The notes below the pieces were generated by a model. The model was not told the DNA's origin. It saw only the letters and a list, made by a program, of their open reading frames with translations, and ran no database searches. A stretch of 32,366 bases of DNA from Mycobacteriaceae bacterium. GTDB taxonomy: Bacteria > Actinomycetota > Actinomycetes > Mycobacteriales > Mycobacteriaceae. The stretch's first letter is position 1. Every line of letters begins with the position of its first letter. The stretch is taken from positions 1 to 32,366 of the forward strand of contig JAPOHV010000005.1 in assembly GCA_029979305.1 (NCBI GenBank), read 5' to 3'. Both the position numbers and the translations under genes were made by a program. Positions 22,539 to 30,180 of this stretch are shown one piece after another.

Positions 22539-23990
22539 CTACATCTGCACTTCGGTGCGGTCGCCGCTCCACAGCGTGTGGAACCGGGCGGCCGGGTCGG
22601 CGTCGATGCGGCCGTAGGTGTGCGCGCCGAAGAAGTCGCGCTGTCCCTGGACCAGCGCGGCAGGCAACCGTTCGGCGCGCAGCCCGTCGTAGTAGGACAG
22701 TGCCGAGGCGAAGCCCGGTATCGGGATGCCCAACTCCGTCGCGGTCACCACCACGCGGCGCCAGCCGTCCACGCCGGACTCGACCGCGCTGCGGAAGTAC
22801 GGATCGGCGATCAGCGTCGGGAGCGCCGGGTCCGCGTCGAAGGCGTCCTTGATGCGGTTGAGGAACTTGGCCCGGATGATGCAACCGCCGCGCCAGATGG
22901 TGGCCAGGTCGCCGGGCTTGATGTTACAGTTGTACTCGTCGGAACCGGCCTGGATGTGGTTGAACCCCTGGGCGTAGGCGATGATCTTCGAGGCGTAAAG
23001 CGCCTGCCGGACGTCCTCGATGAATTGCTTTGCGTCCGTTGGCTTCTTGCCGAGCTTTCCGGAGGCGAATCCGGCGACGGCCCTGCGCTGCGGCACCGAG
23101 CCGGACAGCGCGCGTGCGAACACCGCCTCGGCGATTCCGGTGACCGGGACACCCAGGTCGAGAGCTGACTTCACAGTCCAGCGGCCGGTTCCCTTCTGTT
23201 CGGCCTCGTCGACGATGACGTCCACCAGCGGCTTACCCGTCTTGGCGTCGACCTGCCGCAGCACCTCGGCGGTGATCTCGACCAGGAAGCTGTCCAGATC
23301 GCCGGAGTTCCATTCGGTGAACACGTCGGCGATCTCCTGCGCGCTCAGTCCCAGCCCGTCGCGCAGCAGTTGGTAGGCCTCCGCGATGAGTTGCATGTCG
23401 GAGTACTCGATGCCGTTGTGCACCATCTTCACGAAATGTCCCGCGCCGTCCGGTCCGATGTGCGTGCAGCAGGGCACCCCGTCGACCTTCGCGGAGATCT
23501 CCTCCAGTAGCGGTCCCAGCGACTTGTAGGACTCGGCCGGGCCGCCGGGCATGATCGACGGCCCGTTGAGCGCCCCCTCCTCGCCGCCGGAGATGCCGGC
23601 CCCGACGAAGTGCAGGCCGCGTTCGGCCATCGCCTTCTCGCGGCGGATGGTGTCGGTGTAGAGGGCGTTGCCACCGTCGATGATGATGTCGCCGGGTTCC
23701 ATCGCGTCGGCCAGTTCGTTGATCACCGCGTCGGTGGCCTCGCCGGCCTTCACCATGATCAGCACCCGGCGCGGCCGCTCCAGCGCCGCCAGGAACTCCC
23801 CGACGCTCTCCGACCGGACGAATGCGCCCTCCGAGCCGTGCTCGGCCAGCAGTGCGTCGGTTCGGCCTATCGAGCGGTTGTGCAGGGCGACGGTGTAGCC
23901 GTGCCGGGCGAAGTTGCGGGCGATGTTGGAACCCATGACGGCAAGACCGGTGACGCCGATCTGTGCGGTCGGCTGCGGGGAGGAACTCAT
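22539..23990 (-). CDS. gnd: 6-phosphogluconate dehydrogenase (decarboxylating)
   Basis: 483 aa, the long homodimeric form of the oxidative pentose phosphate pathway enzyme that makes ribulose-5-phosphate, CO2 and NADPH. The N-terminal Rossmann motif is IGVTGLAVMGSNIARNFARHGY, with the HNRS cofactor segment. The substrate/active-site region is GAGISGGEEGALNGPSIMPGG, and the catalytic lysine lies in GHFVKMVHNGIEYSDMQL. The C-terminal helical domain contains CIIRAKFLNRIKDAF. ATG at 23990 lies 22 bp after the blaR stop, so it is probably in the blaI-blaR transcription unit. It corresponds to M. tuberculosis gnd1 (Rv1844c). Confidence 0.97.
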   Translation of the reverse strand: MSSSPQPTAQIGVTGLAVMGSNIARNFARHGYTVALHNRSIGRTDALLAEHGSEGAFVRSESVGEFLAALERPRRVLIMVKAGEATDAVINELADAMEPGDIIIDGGNALYTDTIRREKAMAERGLHFVGAGISGGEEGALNGPSIMPGGPAESYKSLGPLLEEISAKVDGVPCCTHIGPDGAGHFVKMVHNGIEYSDMQLIAEAYQLLRDGLGLSAQEIADVFTEWNSGDLDSFLVEITAEVLRQVDAKTGKPLVDVIVDEAEQKGTGRWTVKSALDLGVPVTGIAEAVFARALSGSVPQRRAVAGFASGKLGKKPTDAKQFIEDVRQALYASKIIAYAQGFNHIQAGSDEYNCNIKPGDLATIWRGGCIIRAKFLNRIKDAFDADPALPTLIADPYFRSAVESGVDGWRRVVVTATELGIPIPGFASALSYYDGLRAERLPAALVQGQRDFFGAHTYGRIDADPAARFHTLWSGDRTEVQM

Positions 23991-24012
23991 TGCAACGCCT
24001 TTCGTGTGTTCG

Positions 24013-24936
24013 TCAGGGCAGTAGCCGCTGCAGTTCGGTGAGCCACGGAACGGCCACCGCGATGGTGGGTATCACCAGCACCGCCGCGGCGGCGAGGTAG
24101 GCGGCGAGCGCCACCGCGACACTGTTGGCCGGCCCGGACAGCCGGCGCACCCGGATCACCGTGCTGGGACCGCCGGCGGCCAGCGCCCCGGCGGGGGTGG
24201 GAGCGCACGCGCAGGCGACCAGCGCCCGGGCCAGCGGCCTGGGCCCGGTGTGTCGGACTGCGGCGTCGTCGGCGAGCAGCTCGACCAGCAGCGCCACGGC
24301 GTTGAGCGCGCTGCCGCTGCGCACGAACCGGGGAAACGCGGTGTGCACCGCGACGAAGGCCTCCAGCACCAGATCGTGACGGGCACGCAGGTGGGCGCGC
24401 TCATGGCGCAGGATCGCGGCCAGTTCGGGTTCGCTCAGCGCCGACAGCGTCCCCCGGCTCAGCACCACTCGGGCTCGCACGCCGGGCAGGCAGTACGCCA
24501 GCGGCGCCTCGACGTCGAGCACTCGGACCTCGCCGTGTTCGCGGCGGTGCTCGCCGAGCAGGTCGACCATCATCCGGTGTCGGGAGCGCCGGCGCCGGGT
24601 GCCGATCGCCACCTGCAGGCCGGAATGCACCAGCCGCGCGCCGATCACCACCGTCAGCGCGAGTACCGATGCCGCACACAGCCACAGCGGCCAGCCCAGC
24701 GCCGCGATCTGCTCGCCGACATCGGCTGTCGGGCGGCCGTCGCGACCCGGAACGAACAAGTGTGCGGCCAGCGCCAGGCCGGCGCTGAAGGCGGACAGCA
24801 CGGCGGCGACGGCGATCGCTTGCCACAGCACCACCGCCGCGCGCGGTGCGCGCATCGGCCAGCAGGCCCTGGCCAGCGCCTCCGGTACCGGGCCGGCCAG
24901 CGCCAGGGCGAGGACGGTGAAGGCCAGCGCTGACAC
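24013..24936 (-). CDS. blaR: BlaR-type M56 membrane metallopeptidase
   Basis: 307 aa integral membrane protein. The M56 zinc protease motif HERAH is at residues 178-182 (ILRHERAHLRARHD), in a cytosolic segment between hydrophobic helices at the N-terminus, around 80-105, and near the C-terminus. Family members cleave BlaI or relay a signal to it. Unlike staphylococcal BlaR1, there is no C-terminal penicillin-binding sensor domain, so beta-lactam sensing must be indirect or depend on another protein. The GTG start at 24936 has GGGAGAG 10 bases upstream. It follows blaI by 60 bp on the same strand, the orthologous order of M. tuberculosis Rv1846c/Rv1845c. Confidence 0.93.
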   Translation of the reverse strand: MSALAFTVLALALAGPVPEALARACWPMRAPRAAVVLWQAIAVAAVLSAFSAGLALAAHLFVPGRDGRPTADVGEQIAALGWPLWLCAASVLALTVVIGARLVHSGLQVAIGTRRRRSRHRMMVDLLGEHRREHGEVRVLDVEAPLAYCLPGVRARVVLSRGTLSALSEPELAAILRHERAHLRARHDLVLEAFVAVHTAFPRFVRSGSALNAVALLVELLADDAAVRHTGPRPLARALVACACAPTPAGALAAGGPSTVIRVRRLSGPANSVAVALAAYLAAAAVLVIPTIAVAVPWLTELQRLLP

Positions 24937-24996
24937 GTTTGACAGTCTCTCCCAGCCGATGGCCGGGCGCTGCCAGATCGACGAGAGGAATTCGTC

Positions 24997-25386
24997 TCAG
25001 TCGGAGCGGTGCCTGACCTCGAGTTCGGCCAGGGCCCGGCGCAGGGCGTCGGCTTCGTCGGCGCCCACCCGCTCGACGAAATGGACCAGCGCGGCCCGCC
25101 GGTCGCCGGAGTCGATCGCCTGGTCGAGCGCGTCGACCATCAGACCGGCCACCAGTTCGTCGCGACCAGCGGTCGGCGTATAGCGGTGGGCGCGGTCGTC
25201 GCGGATCTGGACGACCAGGTTCTTGCGGGCCAGCCGCTGCAGCACCGTCATCACGGTGGTGTAGGCGAGGTCGCGGTGGGCGGCCAGCGCCTGGTGGACC
25301 TGACGGACCGTCTGCGGCCGCTCGGCGCCCCACAGCTGGTCCATCACGGTGCGTTCCAGGTCTCCCAGACCGATCAGCTTGGCCAT
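24997..25386 (-). CDS. blaI: BlaI-family transcriptional repressor
   Basis: 129 aa winged-helix repressor of the BlaI/MecI/CopY family. The DNA-binding domain (about residues 7-80) shows LERTVMDQLWGAERPQTVRQ and YTTVMTVLQRLARKNLV with the wing RDDRAHRYTP. The C-terminal dimerisation helices follow. In M. tuberculosis BlaI represses the beta-lactamase gene blaC, its own unit and some respiratory genes. ATG at 25386 has GGGGAG upstream; an in-frame open stretch continuing to 25851 runs antisense to the thioesterase and is not coding. A 17-bp dyad at 25431-25447 overlaps the predicted -35 and is the likely autoregulatory operator. Confidence 0.95.
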   Translation of the reverse strand: MAKLIGLGDLERTVMDQLWGAERPQTVRQVHQALAAHRDLAYTTVMTVLQRLARKNLVVQIRDDRAHRYTPTAGRDELVAGLMVDALDQAIDSGDRRAALVHFVERVGADEADALRRALAELEVRHRSD

Positions 25387-25404
25387 GGCCTCATCTCCCC
25401 GTCG

Positions 25405-25447
25405 AGGGTACCCCCGGTTTACCCACGGTTTACTACGAGGCGTCGTA
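25405..25447 (-). promoter_or_regulatory. blaI promoter with candidate BlaI operator
   Basis: Dyad TACTACGAGGCGTCGTA at 25431-25447 (TACnACG-N3-CGTnGTA, six of seven arm positions paired). Two CGGTTTAC direct repeats lie at 25415-25422 and 25426-25433, 11 bp apart. A minus-strand -10-like TACCCT lies at 25405-25410, putting the dyad over the -35 region of blaI. TAC/GTA-ended dyads are typical of BlaI/MecI sites. Confidence 0.6.
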
Positions 25448-25545
25448 CCTCGATTCGACGGTTCAACTCCCGGCGAACCGGGAAAGTTCCCCGCTTGCGC
25501 CGCCCGTTCGACCGGCGGCGGCTCCGACCGTGTAGACACAGACAG

Positions 25546-25956
25546 GTGGACCACGCAAACACTCCGGACGCACTGTCCGCCGCTTTCGACGCCGAGATCG
25601 GGCTGGTGTACACCGACGTGACGCCCGACGGGGTGACGGCCGAACTCACGGTCAAACCGAGTCTGCTGCAGCCGATGGGCATTGTGCACGGCGGGGTGTG
25701 GTGTGCCGTCGTGGAGTCGCTGGCGAGCGTCTCGGCCTACACCTGGCTGTCGGCCAACGGCGGGGGGAACGTGGTCGGGGTGAACAACAGCACCGACTTT
25801 CTGCGGGCGGTCAGCGAGGGAACCGTCCACGGCGCCTCCGAGCCGGTGCACCGCGGCCGGCTTCAGCAGCTGTGGCTGGTGTCCATTCGCGACGAGCGGC
25901 AGCGCCTGGTGGCCCGCGGGCAGGTGCGGTTACAGAACCTTCAAGCCCGGTCGTAA
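25546..25956 (+). CDS. Hotdog-fold thioesterase (PaaI/YbdB type, Rv1847 type)
   Basis: 136 aa. Hotdog thioesterase with the family motif PMGIVHGGVWCAVVESLASV: the HGG turn and the following Glu form the usual active site for acyl-CoA hydrolysis. The later NNSTDFLRAVSEGTVHG segment is also typical. The substrate is unknown. GTG at 25546 is chosen because the protein then has the family length and a -10-like TAGACA lies seven bases upstream (25533-25538). Upstream in-frame sequence back to 25009 is antisense to blaI. It diverges from blaI and shares its control region, so it could be co-regulated. Its last 27 bases overlap the 3' end of the convergent sensor-kinase gene. Confidence 0.88.
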   Translation: MDHANTPDALSAAFDAEIGLVYTDVTPDGVTAELTVKPSLLQPMGIVHGGVWCAVVESLASVSAYTWLSANGGGNVVGVNNSTDFLRAVSEGTVHGASEPVHRGRLQQLWLVSIRDERQRLVARGQVRLQNLQARS

Positions 25957-27333
25957 CTGGTGGTCCGCGGCGTGGTCCGGGCCCTGGGCCAGTCGCAGGA
26001 CCAGTCGCGCGCCGCCCGTCGGGCTGGTCTCCAAGGATGCTGTGCCGCTGTGTAACTCGGCCTGCTGTGCCACCAGCGCCAGGCCCAGCCCGGAGCCGGC
26101 GTGGGTGGCTGTCGATCCGCGGGAGAACCGCTCGAAGACCGCGGCGCGTTCACCTTCGGGCACGCCACTGCCGTTGTCGTCGACGGTGACCTCCACCGCG
26201 TCCGGTAGGCGGCGCGCCGCCAGTCGCACCTCGGTGGCCCCACCGTGGCGCACGGCGTTGGCGATGGCGTTGTCGATCACCAGACGCAGCCCGGCCGGCA
26301 GGCCCGTCATGACAACCGCCGGTGAAGGCACCAGGGAGACAACGAGATCGGGGTAGGTGCGTTCGGCGTCGTGTGCGGCGCGGTCGAGCAGTTCGGCGAT
26401 GTCGAAGGACACGAAGTCGTCGGCGGTGGTGAGTTCGCCCTGCGCCAGCCGTTCCAGGGCGGTCAGGGTGGCCTCGATGCGGCTCTGGGTGCGGATGGTG
26501 TCGCCCAGCGCCTCCTGCCGGCCCTCAGCGGTCAGGTCCAGGGTCGACAGCACCTCGAGGTTGGTGCGCATCGCCGTGAGCGGGGTGCGCAACTCATGGG
26601 AGGCGACGGCTGCGAAGTCGCGGGCCGACTCCAGAGCGGCCCGGGTCCTGGCCTGCTCGTCGCCGATGCGGGCCAGCATGCCTTCGACCGCCTCACCGAT
26701 CTCCACCGCCTCGCTGACGCCCCGGACCTGAACCTCCTCCGGTTTGGACTGGGCGTTGATGGCGCGGGCCTGCTGGGCGAGCAGCCGGAACGGGTCGATC
26801 ATGATCAGCGCGAAGAACCAGCCGATCACCACTGTTCCGATGATCACGCCGCCGCATATCAGCACGACCCGCCAGTGCAGTTCGGCGATCCTGCGCTGTG
26901 TCTCCGCCAGCGGCGCGCCGAGGGCGATCGACGCGACTCCGACCGAGAACGTGCGCACCCGGTACTGGACGCCGTCGATGCTGGTGTCGGCGTAGCCGTC
27001 GGCGAGCTCGGGCAGGACGACATCGGTGGGCATCGAGATCGTCGTCTTGCCCGCGCGGATGGTTCGCACGAGATTGCCGTCGGGACTGGGTGTTCCGGCA
27101 GCCGACGGCTCGGACAGCAGGGTGCTGAAGTCACCGAGGCTGCTCACCGAATCGAGCCGGCGGTCCAGTTGGCTGTACTGGTCGTTGGTGACTCCGACCC
27201 ACACCCAGGTGCCCAGCGTCAGTACCAGCACGACGACCGACAGTGCCGCGACGATGACGATGGTGCGCAACGACAGCATCCGGGTCGGCAGGCGTTGCAG
27301 CAGTCGGTAGACGAGTTCTCGGGGTCTGACCAT
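25930..27333 (-). CDS. PrrB-like sensor histidine kinase, no adjacent response regulator
   Basis: 467 aa. Transmembrane helix 1 at about residues 22-48, an extracytoplasmic sensor region to about 152, helix 2 at about 155-178, a HAMP linker, then HisKA with phospho-acceptor His246 in AVASHELRTPLTAMRTN. The HATPase domain has the N box IDNAIANAVRHGG, the G1 box DDNGSGVPEGER and FERFSRG, and the G2 box GSGLGLALVAQQ. Sequence is very close to mycobacterial PrrB along its whole length, including parts of the sensor domain (YADTSIDGVQYRVRTFSV). In M. tuberculosis prrB follows prrA directly; here no regulator gene lies in the window. It starts 24 bp after the hemophore-like gene and probably shares its transcript. 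It occupies the position of the urease genes of M. tuberculosis. Confidence 0.92.
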   Translation of the reverse strand: MVRPRELVYRLLQRLPTRMLSLRTIVIVAALSVVVLVLTLGTWVWVGVTNDQYSQLDRRLDSVSSLGDFSTLLSEPSAAGTPSPDGNLVRTIRAGKTTISMPTDVVLPELADGYADTSIDGVQYRVRTFSVGVASIALGAPLAETQRRIAELHWRVVLICGGVIIGTVVIGWFFALIMIDPFRLLAQQARAINAQSKPEEVQVRGVSEAVEIGEAVEGMLARIGDEQARTRAALESARDFAAVASHELRTPLTAMRTNLEVLSTLDLTAEGRQEALGDTIRTQSRIEATLTALERLAQGELTTADDFVSFDIAELLDRAAHDAERTYPDLVVSLVPSPAVVMTGLPAGLRLVIDNAIANAVRHGGATEVRLAARRLPDAVEVTVDDNGSGVPEGERAAVFERFSRGSTATHAGSGLGLALVAQQAELHSGTASLETSPTGGARLVLRLAQGPDHAADHQLRPGLKVL

Positions 27334-27357
27334 GGCGGTGCGATCGCCGCGGGGCGG

Positions 27358-27735
27358 CTAGACGGCGTCGGCGAGGATCAGGGCGCGCTGCGGGAGGTTG
27401 CAGCGATCACGGAAGTCCCGGGACGGCTGACGGATGGCCTCCAACTCGGCGCGCACCTGCGGGTTGTCGGTCAGGTAGTCCTCGGTCTCGTCGCGCGCAA
27501 CGGTTTTCGGCTGACCCTGTAGGCCGGTGAAGAAGTCGTTGACGTCGGGATGGGTGAACAGATACGTCGACATGGCCGCTGAGATCCCGGCCATGATGCC
27601 GGTCATGTCCGCCGTCGTGCAGCCCGGCGGCAGGTCGTCGTCGGCGGCGGCGATACCGGGCGTGCCCAACAGAACCGCGACGGCGCCGGCCGTCACCGCC
27701 GAGGCGCGAATCAGCCTTCGAATCCCGGGTGGCAT
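27358..27735 (-). CDS. Secreted hemophore-like protein (Rv0203/Rv1174c-type family)
   Basis: 125 aa. A Sec signal peptide (about residues 1-31: basic start, hydrophobic core, AAA before DDD) precedes a small helical domain with two cysteines, Cys39 and Cys112, placed to form a disulfide. The segment TYLFTHPDVNDFF carries Tyr58 and His62, in the place where Rv0203 uses Tyr and His to bind heme. The third ligand His of Rv0203 is not obvious. Secreted members of this family carry heme from the medium to membrane importers; heme binding here is an inference from family. ATG at 27735 has GGGGGA upstream. It lies between ndh (46 bp) and the PrrB-like kinase (24 bp) on one strand. Confidence 0.82.
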   Translation of the reverse strand: MPPGIRRLIRASAVTAGAVAVLLGTPGIAAADDDLPPGCTTADMTGIMAGISAAMSTYLFTHPDVNDFFTGLQGQPKTVARDETEDYLTDNPQVRAELEAIRQPSRDFRDRCNLPQRALILADAV

Positions 27736-27781
27736 GGTTTCCCCCTTGTCTTGCTTTCGGCGTCTTCGGATGGTCGGCTCC

Positions 27782-29155
27782 TCACGAGGCGGTGATCTCG
27801 GCGTCCTCGATCTCCTCGACGATCTCCTCGAGCTGCTCGATCCTGGTGCGGGCGTAGGCCTGCTGTTCGGTGATGGTGAGCTGGCCGCGGTGACTGCCGA
27901 TGAAAGTGGTGAGCCATGAGAACGCGGTGACGATCCGCGCCTTGAATCCGACCAGGTAGACCAGGTGCAGGAAAAGCCATGCCAGCCAGGCGATGTAGCC
28001 GCTGAATTCGATCGGGCCGACCTTGACCACCGCGGAGTGCCGCGAAACGGTGGCCATCGAACCCTTGTCGAAGTATTTGAACGGTTCCCGGGCTGCCGGA
28101 TCGGCGCCTTTGAGCTCGGCCTTGATCAGCTTTGCCGCGTAGCGGGCGCCCTGGATGGCGCCCTGTGCCTGGCCCGGGACGCCGTCGACCAGCACCATGT
28201 CGCCGACCGCGAAGACGTTCGGATACCCCGGCACAGTCAGATCGGGTTGCACCCGGATCCGCCCGGCGCGGTCGACCTCGGCGCCGGACTGGTCGGCGAG
28301 GATTTGCGCCAGCGGGCTGCCTGAGACGCCGGCCGACCAGACTTTGGTCTGGCACTCGATGCGGTCGACGGTGCCGTCGCTGTGCTTGACGGTGACGCCG
28401 TTGCGATCGACGTCGGTGACCATCGCGCCCAGCTGGATCTCCACTCCCAGCTTCTCGAGCCGCTGCGCCGCTTTGCGGCCCAGCTTCTCGCCCATCGGCG
28501 GCAGCACCGCCGGAGCGGCGTCGAGCAGGATCACCCGAGCCTTGGTGGAGTCGATGTGCCGGAAGGTGCCCTTGAGGGTGTGATCGGCCAACTCGGCGAT
28601 CTGGCCGGCCATTTCGACTCCCGTGGGGCCGGCGCCGACGACGACGAAGGTCAGCAGCTTGGCGCGCCGCTCCGGATCGCTGGACCTTTCCGCCTGCTCG
28701 AACGCGCCGAGGATGCGGCCGCGCCCCTCAAGCGCATCGTCGATGGTCTTCATGCCCGGGGCCCACTCGGCGAAGTGGTCGTTGCCGAAGTAGGACTGAC
28801 CGGCGCCCGCGGCGACGATCAGCGAGTCGTAGGGGGTGCGGTAGGTGTGTCCCAGCAGTTCGGAGTCGACGGTCTGGTTGGCCAGGTCGATGTCGGTGAC
28901 CTCGCCGAGCAGGACCTGGCAGTTTCGCTGCTTACGCAGGATCACCCTGGTCGGCGGCGCGATCTCCCCTTCGGAGATGATGCCGGTCGCCACCTGGTAC
29001 AGCAGCGGCTGGAACAGGTGGTGGGTGGTCTTGGCGATCAGCTTGATGTCGACGTCGGCCCGCTTGAGTTTCTTGGCCGCGTTGAGACCGCCGAAGCCCG
29101 AGCCGATGATCACGACCTTGTGCTTATCCGACGGAGTCGCGCCGGGATGGGTCAT
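27782..29155 (-). CDS. ndh: Type II NADH:quinone oxidoreductase (NDH-2)
   Basis: 457 aa membrane-associated flavoprotein that passes electrons from NADH to menaquinone without proton pumping. The FAD-binding GxGxxG is GSGFGG at residues 18-23. The NADH-binding fold begins at FVVVGAGPTGVEMAGQIAEL. The second FAD motif is YPNVFAVGDMVLVDG. The quinone-site region includes GAIQGARYAAKLIKAEL. The C-terminus has a hydrophobic stretch (YIAWLAWLFLHLVYLVGF) for membrane attachment, then a Glu-rich tail. ATG at 29155 has AGGAG upstream. It matches ndh (Rv1854c) in position relative to Rv1855c. A hemophore-like gene and a sensor kinase follow on the same strand and may be co-transcribed. Confidence 0.96.
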   Translation of the reverse strand: MTHPGATPSDKHKVVIIGSGFGGLNAAKKLKRADVDIKLIAKTTHHLFQPLLYQVATGIISEGEIAPPTRVILRKQRNCQVLLGEVTDIDLANQTVDSELLGHTYRTPYDSLIVAAGAGQSYFGNDHFAEWAPGMKTIDDALEGRGRILGAFEQAERSSDPERRAKLLTFVVVGAGPTGVEMAGQIAELADHTLKGTFRHIDSTKARVILLDAAPAVLPPMGEKLGRKAAQRLEKLGVEIQLGAMVTDVDRNGVTVKHSDGTVDRIECQTKVWSAGVSGSPLAQILADQSGAEVDRAGRIRVQPDLTVPGYPNVFAVGDMVLVDGVPGQAQGAIQGARYAAKLIKAELKGADPAAREPFKYFDKGSMATVSRHSAVVKVGPIEFSGYIAWLAWLFLHLVYLVGFKARIVTAFSWLTTFIGSHRGQLTITEQQAYARTRIEQLEEIVEEIEDAEITAS

Positions 29156-29207
29156 CTCTCACTCCTGAATTACCTGACCTGAGCGAACGGCTTGTAGGGA
29201 CACGTCT

Positions 29208-29213
29208 ACGGTA
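29208..29213 (-). promoter_or_regulatory. Candidate -10 of ndh
   Basis: The minus strand reads TACCGT 53-58 bases upstream of the ndh ATG, within a short dyad CTACGGTAG (29206-29214). It is the best TAnnnT match between ndh and the upstream oxidoreductase gene. Low certainty. Confidence 0.35.
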
Positions 29214-29242
29214 GTCGGCCCGCGCGTCCGCGTCGTGGCGGG

Positions 29243-30160
29243 TCAGCCACCGACCACCGGACGCAACGCCTCGCCGACCCTGGCTATCGAGCCGGGCACG
29301 TAGGACGGCATGTTGAGGATCACGCCGTCGATGCCGGCGTCGACCACGTTGCGCTGTACGGCGTCGGCGATCCGATCGGGGCTGCCGACCAGCACCCGAC
29401 CCCGCATCGCGGCGGGAACCATGTCCTCGGTGAACCCGGGATCGGGGACCGCGCTCAGCAGCACGCTCGTCTCCAGCGTCGACAGGTCCCGGCCGGCTTC
29501 GTCGCAGCGCGCCGACAGCGCGGTCATCTTGCCCGGAAGTTCGGCCAGGGTCGCGATGATGTTGAGGTGGTCGAAGAAGCGGGCGGCCAGGCCGAACGTC
29601 TTGCGCTCGCCGCTGCCGCCGATCATCAGCGGGATGTGGTCACGCAGCCGGGGCACCGCCACCGCCTCCTCGGTGCGGTAGTACCGGCCGCTGAAGGTCA
29701 CCCGCTCGCCGGCGATCATCGGCAGCAGGATCTCCAGGGCCTCATCGAGTTTGGCGAAACGCTCGGTGAACGTGCCGAATTCGAAGCCGAGCGCCGTGTG
29801 CTCCAGTTCGAACCATCCGGTGCCCATGCCGAGCACCGCCCGGCCGCCGCTGACCACGTCCAGGGTGGTGATGATCTTGGCCAGCAGGGTGGGATTGCGA
29901 TAGGTGTTGCCGGTGACCAGCGTTCCCAGCAACACCCGCTCGGTGGCGGTGGCCAGTGCGCCGAGCGCGGTGTAGGCCTCCAGCATCGGCTCGTCGGGCC
30001 TGCCGAGCATGGGTAGTTGATAGAAGTGGTCCATCACGAAGACCGCGTCGAAACCGGCGGCTTCCGCCTCGCGGGCCTGTGCAACCACGGTCGGGAACAA
30101 CTCGGCGACCGGTGTGCCGTAGGAGAAGTTCGGGATCTGCAGGCCGAGTTGGATGGTCAC
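29243..30160 (-). CDS. LLM-class (luciferase-like) flavin/F420-dependent oxidoreductase
   Basis: 305 aa TIM-barrel protein of the luciferase-like monooxygenase family, close to Rv1855c. Typical segments are LGLQIPNFSYGT at the start, AREAEAAGFDAVFVMDHF, TLVTGNTYRNPTLLAKIITTLD, LGMGTGWFELEHTALGFEF and IPLMIGGSGERKTFGLAARF. Many mycobacterial members use deazaflavin F420; cofactor and substrate cannot be fixed from sequence. GTG at 30160 is chosen because TACCCT lies exactly seven bases upstream for leaderless transcription, and the upstream in-frame extension to 30199 would overlap modB. It is divergent from modB across 20 bp. Confidence 0.88.
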   Translation of the reverse strand: MTIQLGLQIPNFSYGTPVAELFPTVVAQAREAEAAGFDAVFVMDHFYQLPMLGRPDEPMLEAYTALGALATATERVLLGTLVTGNTYRNPTLLAKIITTLDVVSGGRAVLGMGTGWFELEHTALGFEFGTFTERFAKLDEALEILLPMIAGERVTFSGRYYRTEEAVAVPRLRDHIPLMIGGSGERKTFGLAARFFDHLNIIATLAELPGKMTALSARCDEAGRDLSTLETSVLLSAVPDPGFTEDMVPAAMRGRVLVGSPDRIADAVQRNVVDAGIDGVILNMPSYVPGSIARVGEALRPVVGG

Positions 30161-30180
30161 GACACCTAGGGTAAGAGGCC
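30161..30180. promoter_or_regulatory. 20-bp bidirectional leaderless promoter (LLM oxidoreductase / modB)
   Basis: The only intergenic DNA is 20 bp. TAGGGTA at 30167-30173 reads TACCCTA on the other strand, so both strands match TAnnnTA. On plus, TAGGGT is 8 bp before the modB ATG (30181). On minus, TACCCT is 7 bp before the oxidoreductase GTG (30160). Neither gene has a usable Shine-Dalgarno sequence. Confidence 0.65.

Noticed and set aside
25009-25545. N-terminal extension of the thioesterase
   Set aside because: It is antisense to blaI; GTG 25546 gives the family length and is preceded by a -10-like hexamer.
25387-25851. N-terminal extension of blaI
   Set aside because: It would run through the operator region and antisense to the thioesterase; ATG 25386 has a ribosome site and gives family length.
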